A stretch of DNA of 64,000 nucleotides from contig NZ_JACJOX010000020.1 of assembly GCF_014695775.1 (NCBI RefSeq), positions 124,001-188,000 of the forward strand. The letters are read 5' to 3'. Positions 1-8,992 of this stretch are shown one piece after another. Numbering within the stretch: position 1 is the stretch's first letter; every line of letters begins with the position of its first letter. The stretch is from Leptolyngbya sp. FACHB-60. GTDB taxonomy: Bacteria > Cyanobacteriota > Cyanobacteriia > Phormidesmidales > Phormidesmidaceae. The position numbers and the translations under genes are program-made. The notes under the pieces were generated by a model that did not search any database, was not told the origin of the DNA, and saw only the letters and a program-made list of their open reading frames with translations.

Positions 1-88
1 GGTATCCTCAGGGCATCCTTAACCTATAAATGGTGCAGCGCTCCAGCCAGCTCCATTGCCTCCTCCTTAGCCACCGCCCCGGTGATCC

Positions 89-892
89 ATGTCGTTTCAA
101 AGATATCCCCTAGCTACGGTTCAAAAAGTTAGCCAGTTTATTCGCGAAACTCTGGTGCTTCCCCCCCACGAACAGCAGCCAGGCCAGCTCAGTGGGCAAG
201 ACGACGACGACGGCCCTCTCCCCGACTCCCTCAACGCCCTAGGCGACCTATTCCGCATTGGGGATATGCCCGAGGACAACATTCCCGCCCCCAATGCTGA
301 GGGGCGCTGGTTTGTCAGCACCCTTGACCCTGCTGAGGCGCTCGTCAAGCTGCCCGGCCTGTGGATGCGCCCTGGCATGCGCCTGGTCACCTACCTGCGC
401 CAGGACGCCAATGGCGGCATGGGCTCTACCGTTGCCCTACCCGGCCTGCTCAGCACCACAGAATATCTCGACGAGGCTATTAGCAAAGTCACGGCCCCCG
501 ACCAGGTGCCTAAACCGATGGGGGCATTGCCCAACCTGATGGCCGGCATCGACGGCGATGGCTCGCTGGCGTCCTTTCTCGCCGCCTCGATCTTTACTCG
601 GGAGGTGCGAGAGTTTGGCCGCTTCAATCGCTACGGCCGCTGGGTACACCACCGCTTTGTGACCGCACCTCCCCAGCAAATTCCGTGGCAGTGGCGCACC
701 AAAATCCCCGAAGACTTTTCTCCTAAAGTAGTGCTTCGCCAGGATGCCGAGATCATTGTCGAGTTTTACACCTGCCGCGTGCAGAAGCCCATTGCCCTCT
801 TTCGCCACCTCGATCGCTACCCCCCCAACAGCTACACCGCCGAAAACCAAGATCAGGTGGTCGCAGTGCCAGGAAATGCGGCTGTTAAGTAG
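89..892 (+). CDS. conserved cyanobacterial hypothetical protein
   Basis: The frame encodes 267 residues with no signal peptide and no membrane segment. An acidic linker (a run of Asp near residue 40) separates a short N-terminal helical part from a larger globular part rich in Trp, Arg and Tyr. It resembles uncharacterised proteins I associate with cyanobacteria, but I cannot name a domain or function. The ATG has no clear ribosome binding site. The 88 bases before it are only the edge of the window, and I cannot assign an upstream gene. Codon use and G+C match the core genes around it. A hairpin lies just after the stop codon. Confidence 0.7.
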   Translation: MSFQRYPLATVQKVSQFIRETLVLPPHEQQPGQLSGQDDDDGPLPDSLNALGDLFRIGDMPEDNIPAPNAEGRWFVSTLDPAEALVKLPGLWMRPGMRLVTYLRQDANGGMGSTVALPGLLSTTEYLDEAISKVTAPDQVPKPMGALPNLMAGIDGDGSLASFLAASIFTREVREFGRFNRYGRWVHHRFVTAPPQQIPWQWRTKIPEDFSPKVVLRQDAEIIVEFYTCRVQKPIALFRHLDRYPPNSYTAENQDQVVAVPGNAAVK

Positions 893-901
893 AACGGCGG
901 G

Positions 902-931
902 TGGCTAGACGGAAAAAGCCGTCAATAGCCA
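902..931 (+). terminator. hairpin after the first gene, possible terminator
   Basis: An outer stem TGGCTA/TAGCCA and an inner stem GACGG/CCGTC are separated by a two-base bulge and an A-rich loop. It starts ten bases after the stop at 892. There is no T-run, so termination is uncertain. Confidence 0.35.
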
Positions 932-1137
932 AGGCTCACTGTGGTTGGCCTGAGGGATCCGACTTTGAGTAATTAGGTAAGAAGTGACGCTAGCTGAAGC
1001 AAGCTTTTGAAGCTGTAGAAAAGCCAGTAAAAACAGCAGGTTATTAAGGGTCTAAACGAAAATATTCTCAGAGGTAGGACTGGGAGGGGTAGGTTTGTGC
1101 TCCAATAACAGCGGGATCAGCACGGTGACATAGCCCT

Positions 1138-2244
1138 ATGGAGTTCAACCATCTGAGTTTTTACGTGGATGAGGTGGCCCCCTGGCGCGACTGGTTTGTC
1201 CATGCCTGGGGTGGGGTTTGGGTGGGGCCAGAGCCGAGCCTAAACCCAGCGCAACCCCCAGATAGGGCACTCGTCTACCTAGGGCAGGTGCCACTCCTGA
1301 TTGTGGCTGTGCCCTCGACCGTGACTCAATATTTGCAACAACACCCGCCGGGCATTGGCGATATTGCCCTCCGGGTGGCTGACCTCGAACAAACTCTGCG
1401 GCAGGTGGTGGCGGCCGGGGGCAAAGTTATTCAGCCGATCCAAACGGACGCCTGGGGACGAGGGTGCTGGGGACAGATCCAGGGCTGGGGATCCCTAAGC
1501 CACACCCTGGTAGAGGGGCAGGGAGAGACTTGGGTGCCGGGCATTGCCCCTAGCGATCGCCAACAATCGGCCTACCCCAGCAGCTTAGTGACGGCGATCG
1601 ACCACGCCGTAGTCAACGTACCCATGGGAGAACTGTCCCAGGCCGTGGCTTGGTACGCCAGTCAGCTGGGCTTTCAACCCCGGCAGCAGTTTGCCATTGA
1701 TACCCCGCGATCGGGCCTGCGGAGCCAGGTGCTGGCCCACCCCCAAGGCAGCGCCCAGCTTCCCATCAATGAACCGGCTACCGCTAACTCCCAGGTGCAA
1801 GAATTTCTCGACTACAACCGGGGTGGTGGCATTCAGCACGTGGCGCTCCACACCGAGGACATTGTCCACACGGTAGAGCAACTGCGCCGCGGGGGCGTGA
1901 GCTTTTTGCCGGTGCCCCAGAGCTACTACGAAGCCCTGGGACAACGTCCCGGCTACCAAACCCAGGGCGATATGCCGTTAGATTGGCTCAGCCAGCGCGA
2001 GGCCGCCATTGCCCGACTGCAAATCTTGGTGGACTGGGATCCTCGTCTGCCCCAGGCTCGTCTGCTGCAAACCTTTACCCAGCCCTTTTTGAGTATTCCC
2101 ACCGTCTTTTTTGAGCTGATTCAACGACAGGTGGTGCGGGTCAACGGCGATCTGGCCCAAGCCCAGGGGTTTGGGGAGCGCAACTTTCAGGCCCTGTTTG
2201 AGGCCATTGAGCGGGAGCAGATGAAGCGGGGCAGCCTGGCTTAG
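1138..2244 (+). CDS. hppD: 4-hydroxyphenylpyruvate dioxygenase
   Basis: This Fe(II) enzyme turns 4-hydroxyphenylpyruvate into homogentisate, the head-group precursor for tocopherol and, in plants, plastoquinone. The 368 residues form two vicinal-oxygen-chelate halves. The C-terminal half carries the expected metal triad: His156 in AIDHAV, His234 in GIQHVAL and Glu326 in FFELIQR. The C-terminal helix motif GFGERNFQALFEAIEREQ is the family signature that closes over the active site. Length fits the bacterial/cyanobacterial enzyme. It has its own upstream region of about 245 bases and converges on the CPP1-like gene. A repeat-rich hairpin element separates the two. Confidence 0.93.
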   Translation: MEFNHLSFYVDEVAPWRDWFVHAWGGVWVGPEPSLNPAQPPDRALVYLGQVPLLIVAVPSTVTQYLQQHPPGIGDIALRVADLEQTLRQVVAAGGKVIQPIQTDAWGRGCWGQIQGWGSLSHTLVEGQGETWVPGIAPSDRQQSAYPSSLVTAIDHAVVNVPMGELSQAVAWYASQLGFQPRQQFAIDTPRSGLRSQVLAHPQGSAQLPINEPATANSQVQEFLDYNRGGGIQHVALHTEDIVHTVEQLRRGGVSFLPVPQSYYEALGQRPGYQTQGDMPLDWLSQREAAIARLQILVDWDPRLPQARLLQTFTQPFLSIPTVFFELIQRQVVRVNGDLAQAQGFGERNFQALFEAIEREQMKRGSLA

Positions 2245-2268
2245 GGTTATGCCAGAGAATAGCAAGAT

Positions 2269-2332
2269 GTAGGGTATAGGGTTTAAGGTACAGGGCTAAA
2301 TCTTAAACCTTGCACCCTAAACCCTAGACCTT
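2269..2332. repeat. dispersed TAGGGTTTAAGG-type inverted repeat, copy A
   Basis: The left half reads GTAGGGTATAGGGTTTAAGG and the right half is its approximate reverse complement (ACCTTGCACCCTAAACCC). It sits between two convergent genes and could form a long imperfect hairpin. Related copies lie at 6621-6684 and 54414-54484. Confidence 0.7.
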
Positions 2333-2358
2333 GGAGCTTTTCAGAGATCGCTAAGTCT

Positions 2359-2973
2359 CTAGCGCAGGAAACTGCTGATCGTCCACAGTGCCAGACAGGT
2401 GACTGCGGCCGCGATCGCGTCGGGGGTCGCCCAGGCAAACTGTGCTCCTTGGGGAATGAGCAGCTGCCCTACGGTCAGGCCCAGGGCTAGACCAGCAGCC
2501 AGACCGGCAATGGTGAGCAGCACCGCTCGCCAAAACTTGTTTTCTTTGCGGTTGAGAAAGTAGATGGCAGCCCCAATAGCCACCGCTAGCGATAGCGAAG
2601 GTGCAGCGAACCCGAGCAGGCCTAACCCTGCGTAGGTCACAGCGGGCCAGATAATGTCGTTGCGGCTAGGGGTGTCGACCAGGCCATTCAGCCAGTCGGG
2701 TCGAGGGAGGGAGGGGGTGGATTTGGCCAGGGACGAGGTTTCGGGTACGTTTTCAGCAAAGCGAATGCGATCGGGCACCTTGATTTTGCCCTCTTGTCGC
2801 AGGCGCAGGCGCTCCATCAAAATGGCGTCGTAGGCGGCTTCGACGGCGGCCTGCTGCTTGGGCTCTTCGGCATAGTGATCGACTAGGCGATCGCGGGCCG
2901 CCTGAATTTCTTCAAAGGTTGAGGCTTCAGTTAGCCCCAGCAGTTCATACGAATTTTGGTCGCTCATCTGCAA
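2359..2973 (-). CDS. CPP1-like family protein (J-like domain plus membrane helices)
   Basis: The 204-residue protein starts with a J-like helical domain (residues about 5-60, YELLGLTEASTFEEIQAARD). It lacks the HPD tripeptide that would stimulate Hsp70. Three or so hydrophobic segments follow between about residues 105 and 200. This layout is that of the CPP1-like (DUF3353) family of cyanobacteria and plastids. The plant member, chaperone-like protein of POR1, stabilises protochlorophyllide oxidoreductase. A role as a membrane-bound holdase in pigment or protein biogenesis is inferred. The gene converges with hppD and is divergent from the antiporter gene. Confidence 0.85.
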   Translation of the reverse strand: MQMSDQNSYELLGLTEASTFEEIQAARDRLVDHYAEEPKQQAAVEAAYDAILMERLRLRQEGKIKVPDRIRFAENVPETSSLAKSTPSLPRPDWLNGLVDTPSRNDIIWPAVTYAGLGLLGFAAPSLSLAVAIGAAIYFLNRKENKFWRAVLLTIAGLAAGLALGLTVGQLLIPQGAQFAWATPDAIAAAVTCLALWTISSFLR

Positions 2974-2995
2974 AACTCCAAAACCCCCAGACGAC

Positions 2996-3024
2996 TTGAC
3001 AACAACAGCCTGCCCTGATCGAAT
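2996..3024 (+). promoter_or_regulatory. possible sigma-70-type promoter for the antiporter gene
   Basis: A perfect TTGACA (2996-3001) is followed after 17 bases by TCGAAT, which matches four of six positions of the -10 consensus. It faces the antiporter gene in the divergent gap. Inferred from sequence only. Confidence 0.35.
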
Positions 3025-3199
3025 CTAAACCCAAGCCCCACGACAGTTGCCTAGACCCAGTGTAACTAGCGACCCCACAAATAGGGAACACCTGTCTAAA
3101 TGGGTATCTCCCTAGGGCATATCTTACGGCCTAGGCTCTCTGAGAAAGCCCCACGCAATTTTTGTTTGTGTCGTGCGAGGGCAGAGCTCACCCCCTAGG

Positions 3200-4879
3200 A
3201 TGGGCCCTAGTATGGGGAAGAGTTTTGGCGTTTTGCGGATATTTGCCCCTATGGGTACAGCATTAGCGATGGGTTTGTGGCTGGCCCAAGCGCCACCGGA
3301 GGCAGAGGTCCTAGCCGACAGCACCAGCGACGTTACTGGCTTGGTCAATGCCCTGATCGTGCTGCTGCTTGTAGCTACGGTGGTTGCCCTGATTACCCGA
3401 CGGCTGCGCATTCCCTACGTGGTAGGGCTGGTGCTGGCGGGGCTCAGCATTACTCAATCGGTGCTGCCAGGGTCAGTGGGTCTCAACGCCGAGGTGATTC
3501 TAAATTTATTTCTGCCGATTTTGATCTTTGAGGCCGCTATCAACACTGACATTAGCCGGTTGCGCAGCACCATTAAGCCCATTGCTCTGATTGCGGGGCC
3601 AGGGGTGGTGCTGGCGGCAATGATTACCGCTGCCCTGCTTCAGTGGGGTCTGGGGCTGGCGACGATTACCGCCGCCGCCATCGGCGTGATTTTGACCATT
3701 ACCGACACGGTTTCAGTAATTGCCGCTTTTAGAACGGTGCCGGTACCCCCTCGGTTGGCCACCATCGTGGAGGGCGAGAGTCTGTTTAACGACGGCACGG
3801 CCCTGGTACTGTTGGGCATCCTTACCACCATTCACCTCCAGGGGTCGTTTACGGTTTGGCAGGGGCTACAGCAGGTGGTGATTGCCTTTGTGGGGGGCGG
3901 GGCGCTAGGACTGGGGCTGGGCTACCTGTGCGTGGGGCTGTTTCAGCAGCTCGACGATGCCCTCAGCAATATTTTGCTGACGGTGGCGGTGTCCCTGGGC
4001 ACGTTTCAAATTGGCCAGGCACTGGGGGTATCGAGCGCGATCGCCGTCGTGGTCGCCGGGCTGGTAATTGGTGAACTGGGCTTTCGCCAGACCTCGGCCT
4101 CGACTAAGGTCACCCTGCTCAACTTTTGGGAATATGCGGGCTTTGGGGTAAATACCTTTATCTTTTTGCTGGTGGGTATAGAGGTTGACCCAAGCGTGCT
4201 GCTGCAAACCATTCCGGCGGCGCTGTTTGCGGTGCTGGCCTATCAAACCGGCCGTGTTTTGACCACTTACCCCCTGCTGTATCTGCTGGGCTTTTGCGAT
4301 CGCCCCCTGCCCCTGCGCTGGCAGCATGTGCTGATTTTGGGCAACGTCAAGGGGTCGCTGTCGATGGCACTGGCGCTGAGTTTGCCTGCCGATCTGCCGG
4401 GGCGATCGCAGGTGGTCGCCCTAGTGTTTAGCACTGTGCTGGTGTCGTTGGTGGGCCAGGGGCTAACCCTGCCCTGGCTGGTGAAGCGGCTGCGCCTCAC
4501 GGCCCCCTCCGCTACCAAGCAGCGCCTCGAAACGCTACAGCTCAACCTGATTGCCGCCAAAGCAGGGCAGCAAGAGCTAGCCGCTCTGCTGCGATCGGGC
4601 AGTTTGCCCAAAAATCTCTACGAAGAGCTGTTTGCCGCCTACCAGGCTCAGATCGCCAGCGCCGATCGCGACCTGCGTGACTTCTACAACCAGCGCACCC
4701 TTACCGATGCTGCCCACCTCGAAGACCAAAGCCACCTAGACGGACTGCGCCGCCGCCTTTACCTCGCCGAGAAGGGGGCCGTCAACGACGCCCTGCGCAA
4801 GGGACTGCTATCTGAAGAGACCAGCCAGTCCTATGTCAGAGCCCTCAACGAAAAGCTGCTGGCCCTCAAAGATGACTGA
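3200..4879 (+). CDS. Na+/H+ antiporter, CPA1 family
   Basis: This inner- or thylakoid-membrane protein exchanges Na+ for H+. About a dozen hydrophobic segments fill residues 45-440 of the longest reading. They are followed by a roughly 100-residue charged cytoplasmic tail with helical character. The motifs TDTV (about residue 177) and EGESLFNDGTALV (about 200-212) are the ion-binding region of CPA1/NhaP-type exchangers. The frame stays open back to a GTG at 3173. I prefer ATG 3200 or 3212 because these follow purine-rich stretches and start close to the signal-anchor-like first helix. The gene converges with a TrkA-N gene, which suggests joint ion homeostasis. Confidence 0.9.
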   Translation: MGPSMGKSFGVLRIFAPMGTALAMGLWLAQAPPEAEVLADSTSDVTGLVNALIVLLLVATVVALITRRLRIPYVVGLVLAGLSITQSVLPGSVGLNAEVILNLFLPILIFEAAINTDISRLRSTIKPIALIAGPGVVLAAMITAALLQWGLGLATITAAAIGVILTITDTVSVIAAFRTVPVPPRLATIVEGESLFNDGTALVLLGILTTIHLQGSFTVWQGLQQVVIAFVGGGALGLGLGYLCVGLFQQLDDALSNILLTVAVSLGTFQIGQALGVSSAIAVVVAGLVIGELGFRQTSASTKVTLLNFWEYAGFGVNTFIFLLVGIEVDPSVLLQTIPAALFAVLAYQTGRVLTTYPLLYLLGFCDRPLPLRWQHVLILGNVKGSLSMALALSLPADLPGRSQVVALVFSTVLVSLVGQGLTLPWLVKRLRLTAPSATKQRLETLQLNLIAAKAGQQELAALLRSGSLPKNLYEELFAAYQAQIASADRDLRDFYNQRTLTDAAHLEDQSHLDGLRRRLYLAEKGAVNDALRKGLLSEETSQSYVRALNEKLLALKDD

Positions 4880-4942
4880 GATAATCCGCCTGAGAGCACC
4901 CCGGTAGCAAGGATTACTCATACTGCCCCTCGCCTCAAGCCC

Positions 4943-5620
4943 TCAGGCGCAGAGCCCCATGAAGTCGAGCATCTTTCGCACCAGACCGGGCTTGGTCACC
5001 GCCAGAATGGTTGAGCCGCTCTCAAGCACCGTGCTCCCGTTGGGAATAGTCAAATCTTCGTGGGGGTGGGCCTGGTAACCGATGATCAGCGTGCCTGCCG
5101 GGAAGCGGGAATCTTGGGCAATTTCGGCCACGGTGCGACCCACAATGGTGCATTGCTGTGGAATGGGCAGCTTGAGCACTTCCACCTGGCCCTGCTCAAA
5201 GTGCATCATCGCTTCCACCTGGGGATACTCAATAGCGTTCACAATGCGGTTGATGGTGAGTTCGGTGGTGCTCACGGTGTGGGTCGCCCCCGCCAGTTGG
5301 TAGGGCTCGGCAAAGTCGCGATCGCTCATCCGCACCACCGTCTGGGGCACCCCGTAGTGCTTCGACAGGGTGACGATCGCCAAATTCAGAGCATCCTCAG
5401 GCAGGGCCGCAATCACGGCGTCGGCCTTGCGAATACCTGCCTCCAGCAGGGTAGTGGTATTTACGGCACTGCCCTCAAAGGCCATGACGCCGATCTTTTC
5501 ACGGGCATACTGGCAAGCCAGCGGGTCAGGGTCGACCACAGCCACGGTGTGCCCTTCTGCTAACAGGGTCTTGGCTAGGTCGAGGCCCAGCATGCCAGCG
5601 CCGCCAATCAATACGTACAT
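4943..5620 (-). CDS. TrkA-N domain potassium-channel/transporter regulator
   Basis: The 225-residue protein begins with a Rossmann fold (IGGAGMLG near residue 5, acidic VVDPDP at the end of the second strand) that binds NAD(H) or a nucleotide. A TrkA-C-like domain follows from about residue 140 (VEVLKLPIP, LIIGYQAHPHEDLTIPNGSTVLESGSTI shortened). Such proteins gate K+ uptake systems (Trk/Ktr) or other cation carriers in response to nucleotides. No channel subunit is encoded next to it. Its convergent neighbour is a Na+/H+ antiporter, which could be a partner. The start has a reasonable upstream purine stretch and is divergent from the SDR gene. Confidence 0.88.
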   Translation of the reverse strand: MYVLIGGAGMLGLDLAKTLLAEGHTVAVVDPDPLACQYAREKIGVMAFEGSAVNTTTLLEAGIRKADAVIAALPEDALNLAIVTLSKHYGVPQTVVRMSDRDFAEPYQLAGATHTVSTTELTINRIVNAIEYPQVEAMMHFEQGQVEVLKLPIPQQCTIVGRTVAEIAQDSRFPAGTLIIGYQAHPHEDLTIPNGSTVLESGSTILAVTKPGLVRKMLDFMGLCA

Positions 5621-5806
5621 GGTTAACGACTCCTTAATGTTCAGTGGCCGTGCTGGGCAGTAGATATACCCTCCTAGGGGGATATACCAAAAATCAGCCC
5701 TTTAGTTATGCTCACCGCATCCATTGTAGGGATGCATCCCCTTGCCTGACCTAGGCCGTAGCTCGCCCTGCTACCTGCTAACTTATCTATTCTTCGGAGC
5801 TAACCC

Positions 5807-6616
5807 ATGAAAGGACTCGTCGGCAAAACTGCGCTGATCACTGGCGCTTCGTCGGGCATCGGCCAGGCGATCGCCATTCGCCTGGCTGAGGAAGGCTGCA
5901 ACATCGTGATCAACTACCACAGCGACAGCGAGGGTGCCGAAGACACCCACCGCCAGGCTATGGAGAAAGCCTGCACCGACGTAGAGAATTGTGGCGTTAA
6001 GGCGCTGCTGCTCAAGGGTGATGTCTCCAAAGAGGAAGATGCGATCGCCCTGGTGCAGCAGTCCATCGACCACTTTGGCCAGCTCGACATTTTAATCAAC
6101 AACGCTGGCGTTCAGACCGACAGCCCATCGGAGGCGCTTGAGGCCGACAGCTTTGATTGGGTTTTGGGGGTCAATCTGCGGGGGGCCTACCTGTGCGCTC
6201 GCGAAACCATTAAGCACCTGCTGTCCAGCGATCGCCCCGGCAGCGTGATCAATATTTCTAGCGTGCACGAAATCATTCCCCGCCCTCAGTACCTTAGCTA
6301 CTCCATCAGCAAAGGCGGCATGGGCAACATGACCCGCACTCTGGCCTTAGAGTACGCCGCCAAGGGCATTCGAGTCAACGGCATTGGCCCCGGAGCCACC
6401 GTCACCCCCATCAACGATGAATGGACCGACGATCCCGCCAAAAAAGCCGAGGTCGAGAGCCACATTCCCATGGGTCGGGCCGGCACCAGCGAAGAAATGG
6501 CAGCCGCTGTAGCGTTTCTAGCCTCCGACGAAGCCGCCTACATCACTGGGCAGACCCTCTACATCGATGGCGGCCTCACCCTCTACGCCGATTTCCGAGA
6601 AGCGTGGTCGGCCTGA
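5807..6616 (+). CDS. SDR-family glucose 1-dehydrogenase-like oxidoreductase
   Basis: This 269-residue classical short-chain dehydrogenase has the cofactor motif TGASSGIG (residues 12-19), NNAG (about 98-101), catalytic Ser151/152 and Tyr165-x3-Lys169, and the C-terminal YITGQTLYIDGG motif. Sequence style and length match the glucose 1-dehydrogenase group, but substrate prediction within SDRs is weak. A short insert after the second strand makes it slightly longer than typical members. A repeat-type hairpin (6621-6684) follows the stop and probably limits read-through towards psaD. Confidence 0.85.
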   Translation: MKGLVGKTALITGASSGIGQAIAIRLAEEGCNIVINYHSDSEGAEDTHRQAMEKACTDVENCGVKALLLKGDVSKEEDAIALVQQSIDHFGQLDILINNAGVQTDSPSEALEADSFDWVLGVNLRGAYLCARETIKHLLSSDRPGSVINISSVHEIIPRPQYLSYSISKGGMGNMTRTLALEYAAKGIRVNGIGPGATVTPINDEWTDDPAKKAEVESHIPMGRAGTSEEMAAAVAFLASDEAAYITGQTLYIDGGLTLYADFREAWSA

Positions 6617-6620
6617 AAAA

Positions 6621-6684
6621 GGGTTCAAGGTTTAGGGTTTAAAGCTTACGGCCACTCCTTAACCCTAAACCTTAAACCTTACCC
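6621..6684. repeat. dispersed TAGGGTTTAAGG-type inverted repeat, copy B
   Basis: The left half has GGGTTCAAGGTTTAGGG and the right half has CCCTAAACCTTAAACC, forming an imperfect hairpin. It begins four bases after the SDR stop codon. It is the same family as the copies at 2269-2332 and 54414-54484. Confidence 0.7.
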
Positions 6685-6740
6685 CTCACCATCAACGGAT
6701 CCACCCATTCATCAAGTCTTTCACCGCTACCTGAAGAACT

Positions 6741-6758
6741 GTTACACTTCCTCAACAA
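6741..6758 (+). promoter_or_regulatory. possible HLR1-like (RpaB) half-site upstream of psaD
   Basis: GTTACA at 6741, then CT, four bases and a degenerate second half (CAACAA). It resembles the paired TTACA boxes bound by RpaB at photosystem I promoters in other cyanobacteria. Only the first half matches well. Confidence 0.3.
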
Positions 6759-6822
6759 TCGGTATTACCCCCTACTCTTGCGATGATACGATGCCCATCA
6801 AACGGTTGAGAGATAGGACTTC

Positions 6823-7251
6823 ATGACTGAATCGCTGACAGGTCAAACACCTATTTATGGAGGCAGCACCGGCGGTCTCCTCACCAAGGCTGCGGTCGAA
6901 GAAAAATATGCCATCACCTGGACCAGCCCCAAGAAGCAGGTTTTTGAAATGCCCACCGGTGGCGCTGCCTTCATGAACGAAGGGGATAACCTCCTTTACC
7001 TGGCCCGCAAAGAGCAGTGCCTTGCCCTTAGCAGACAGCTGCGCAACAGATTTAAGCCCAGAATCGAAAACTACAAGATCTACCGCGTTTTCCCCAGCGG
7101 TGAAACCCAGTATCTGCACCCAGCAGACGGCGTCTTCCCTGAAAAGGTGAACGAGGGCCGTGGGGCCGTGAACAGCATTGGCCGCAACATCGGGGCCAAC
7201 CCCGACCCGTCCACCATCAAGTTTAGCGGTAAGACTACCTACGAGGTCTAG
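6823..7251 (+). CDS. psaD: photosystem I subunit II, PsaD
   Basis: PsaD is the stromal/cytoplasmic extrinsic subunit that docks ferredoxin and holds PsaC on photosystem I. The 142 residues match the usual cyanobacterial length. They include the conserved core [40 protein letters not shown] and the basic ferredoxin-binding segment. There is a plausible ribosome binding region (GAGAGATAGG) before the ATG. A hairpin terminator follows the gene and trpE comes next. psaD-trpE adjacency is also known in Synechocystis (slr0737-slr0738). Confidence 0.98.
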   Translation: MTESLTGQTPIYGGSTGGLLTKAAVEEKYAITWTSPKKQVFEMPTGGAAFMNEGDNLLYLARKEQCLALSRQLRNRFKPRIENYKIYRVFPSGETQYLHPADGVFPEKVNEGRGAVNSIGRNIGANPDPSTIKFSGKTTYEV

Positions 7252-7314
7252 GCCCTTTTGGCTCGGCTTGCTGAGCTGATTGCTACCAAGTTCTGACTGT
7301 GACTGTTGTGTTGT

Positions 7315-7346
7315 AAGGGGGCGTAGCTGCGGCTAGGCCCCTTTTG
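7315..7346 (+). terminator. probable rho-independent terminator of psaD
   Basis: AAGGGG (7315-7320) pairs with CCCCTT (7338-7343), with an inner TAGC/GCTA stem, followed by a short T-run. It lies about 65 bases after the psaD stop. Confidence 0.65.
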
Positions 7347-7439
7347 CTATCTAGACGGGCTGGCCTATGGGTGGCGATCGCCCCCTCTGCCAGCCCTTGA
7401 ACCATTGCGCCGCCTCGATCGCGCTGTAGAATAAGTGCC

Positions 7440-8969
7440 ATGATTTTTCCAGCCTTTGAGCAGTTTCAAACCTACGTCACCCAGGGCAACTTTGTGCCCG
7501 TCTATCAAGAGTGGTTGGCCGATCTCGACACGCCGGTATCGGCCTGGTACAAAGTCTGTGCCGGGCAGCCCTACAGCTTTTTGCTGGAGTCGGTCGAGGG
7601 GGGCGAAAGCCTAGGCCGCTACAGTTTTTTGGGCTGCGACCCGGTGTGGGTACTAGAAAGTCGGGGCGATCGCGCCACCCAAACCCACCGCGACGGCACC
7701 GTCATTGACCACCAGGGCAACCCCTTCGACACCCTGGCCGACTGTCTTGCCCCCTACCAACCGGTGAAGCTGCCCGCCCTGCCCCCCGGCATTGGCGGCC
7801 TGTTTGGCTTCTGGGGCTACGAGCTGATCCGCTGGATTGAGCCCACGGTGCCTGTTTACCCCCTCAGCCCCGACGACCTGCCCGACGGTCTGTGGATGCA
7901 GGTGGATAGCCTGCTGATTTTTGACCAGGTACAGCGCAAAATCTGGGCCGTGGCCTACGCCGACCTGCGCTACCCCGGCACAGATGTGCGGGCAGCCTAC
8001 GAGGCGGCCTGCGATCGCGTCCAGCAGCTGCTCCACAAACTCACATTGCCGTTGCCCCCGGCCCAGTCTGCCCTGTCCTGGCACCCGCCCCACCGCGACG
8101 CGCCCCCAGTAGACTACACCAGCAATCGCACCCCGGCTGAATTCTGTGCCAGCGTTGAGCAGGCCAAGGCTCACATCCAGGCTGGCGATATTTTTCAGGT
8201 CGTCATTTCCCAGCGATTAAATACCACCTATGGGGGTAATCCATTCGATCTGTACCGCTCGCTGCGGCAGATCAACCCCTCCCCCTACATGTGCTACTTC
8301 AATTTTTACGACTGGCAGCTGATTGGCTCTAGCCCCGAAGTCATGGTCAAGGCCACCCTGGCCGACGACCCCAGCCAGCCCCGCGTGGCCACGGTGCGCC
8401 CGATCGCCGGTACCCGCCCCCGAGGCAAAACCGCTGCTGAAGACACCGCCTACGAAAAAGACCTGCTGGCTGACCCCAAAGAGCGGGCCGAGCACGTCAT
8501 GCTGGTCGATTTGGGTCGCAACGACCTGGGTCGCGTCTGCCTCAGCGGCACCGTGCAGGTTGACGAGCTGATGGTGATCGAGCGCTACTCCCACGTCATG
8601 CACATCGTCAGCAACGTGGTCGGAGCCCTCAGCCCGCACAAAACCGCCTGGGATTTACTTAAGGCCTGTTTCCCAGCGGGCACCGTCAGCGGTGCGCCCA
8701 AAATTCGCGCTATGCAGATCATCCATGACCTAGAGCCCTGTCGCCGTGGCCCCTACTCTGGGGTTTATGGCTACTACGACTTTGAGGGCCAGCTCAACAC
8801 CGCCATTACCATTCGTACCATGGTGGTGAGGGCGCTGCCCGAGGGGGGGCACAGCGTTGCGGTACAGGCCGGGGCCGGGCTAGTGGCCGACTCTGTCCCC
8901 GAATCAGAGTATCAAGAAACCCTAAACAAAGCCCGAGGCATGTTAGAGGCGATTCGGTGCCTAAGCTAG
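7440..8969 (+). CDS. trpE: anthranilate synthase component I
   Basis: This enzyme converts chorismate and ammonia or glutamine to anthranilate, the first committed step of tryptophan synthesis. The 509 residues contain the N-terminal regulatory domain with the LLES motif near residue 37 (feedback-binding region). The chorismate-binding domain carries GDIFQVVISQR, SPEVMVK, PIAGTRPRG, DLGRNDLGRV, GTVSGAPKIRAM and the C-terminal QAGAGLVADSVPE. These distinguish TrpE from most isochorismate synthases. No trpG is adjacent. It starts after the psaD terminator, so it probably has its own promoter. Confidence 0.96.
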   Translation: MIFPAFEQFQTYVTQGNFVPVYQEWLADLDTPVSAWYKVCAGQPYSFLLESVEGGESLGRYSFLGCDPVWVLESRGDRATQTHRDGTVIDHQGNPFDTLADCLAPYQPVKLPALPPGIGGLFGFWGYELIRWIEPTVPVYPLSPDDLPDGLWMQVDSLLIFDQVQRKIWAVAYADLRYPGTDVRAAYEAACDRVQQLLHKLTLPLPPAQSALSWHPPHRDAPPVDYTSNRTPAEFCASVEQAKAHIQAGDIFQVVISQRLNTTYGGNPFDLYRSLRQINPSPYMCYFNFYDWQLIGSSPEVMVKATLADDPSQPRVATVRPIAGTRPRGKTAAEDTAYEKDLLADPKERAEHVMLVDLGRNDLGRVCLSGTVQVDELMVIERYSHVMHIVSNVVGALSPHKTAWDLLKACFPAGTVSGAPKIRAMQIIHDLEPCRRGPYSGVYGYYDFEGQLNTAITIRTMVVRALPEGGHSVAVQAGAGLVADSVPESEYQETLNKARGMLEAIRCLS

Positions 8970-8992
8970 CTCTGCTCAAGGGCAATGACTAC

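Noticed and set aside
5664-5689. Palindrome around CCTAGG in the TrkA-N/SDR gap
   Set aside because: The arms do not pair beyond the central six bases, so it is not a convincing operator.
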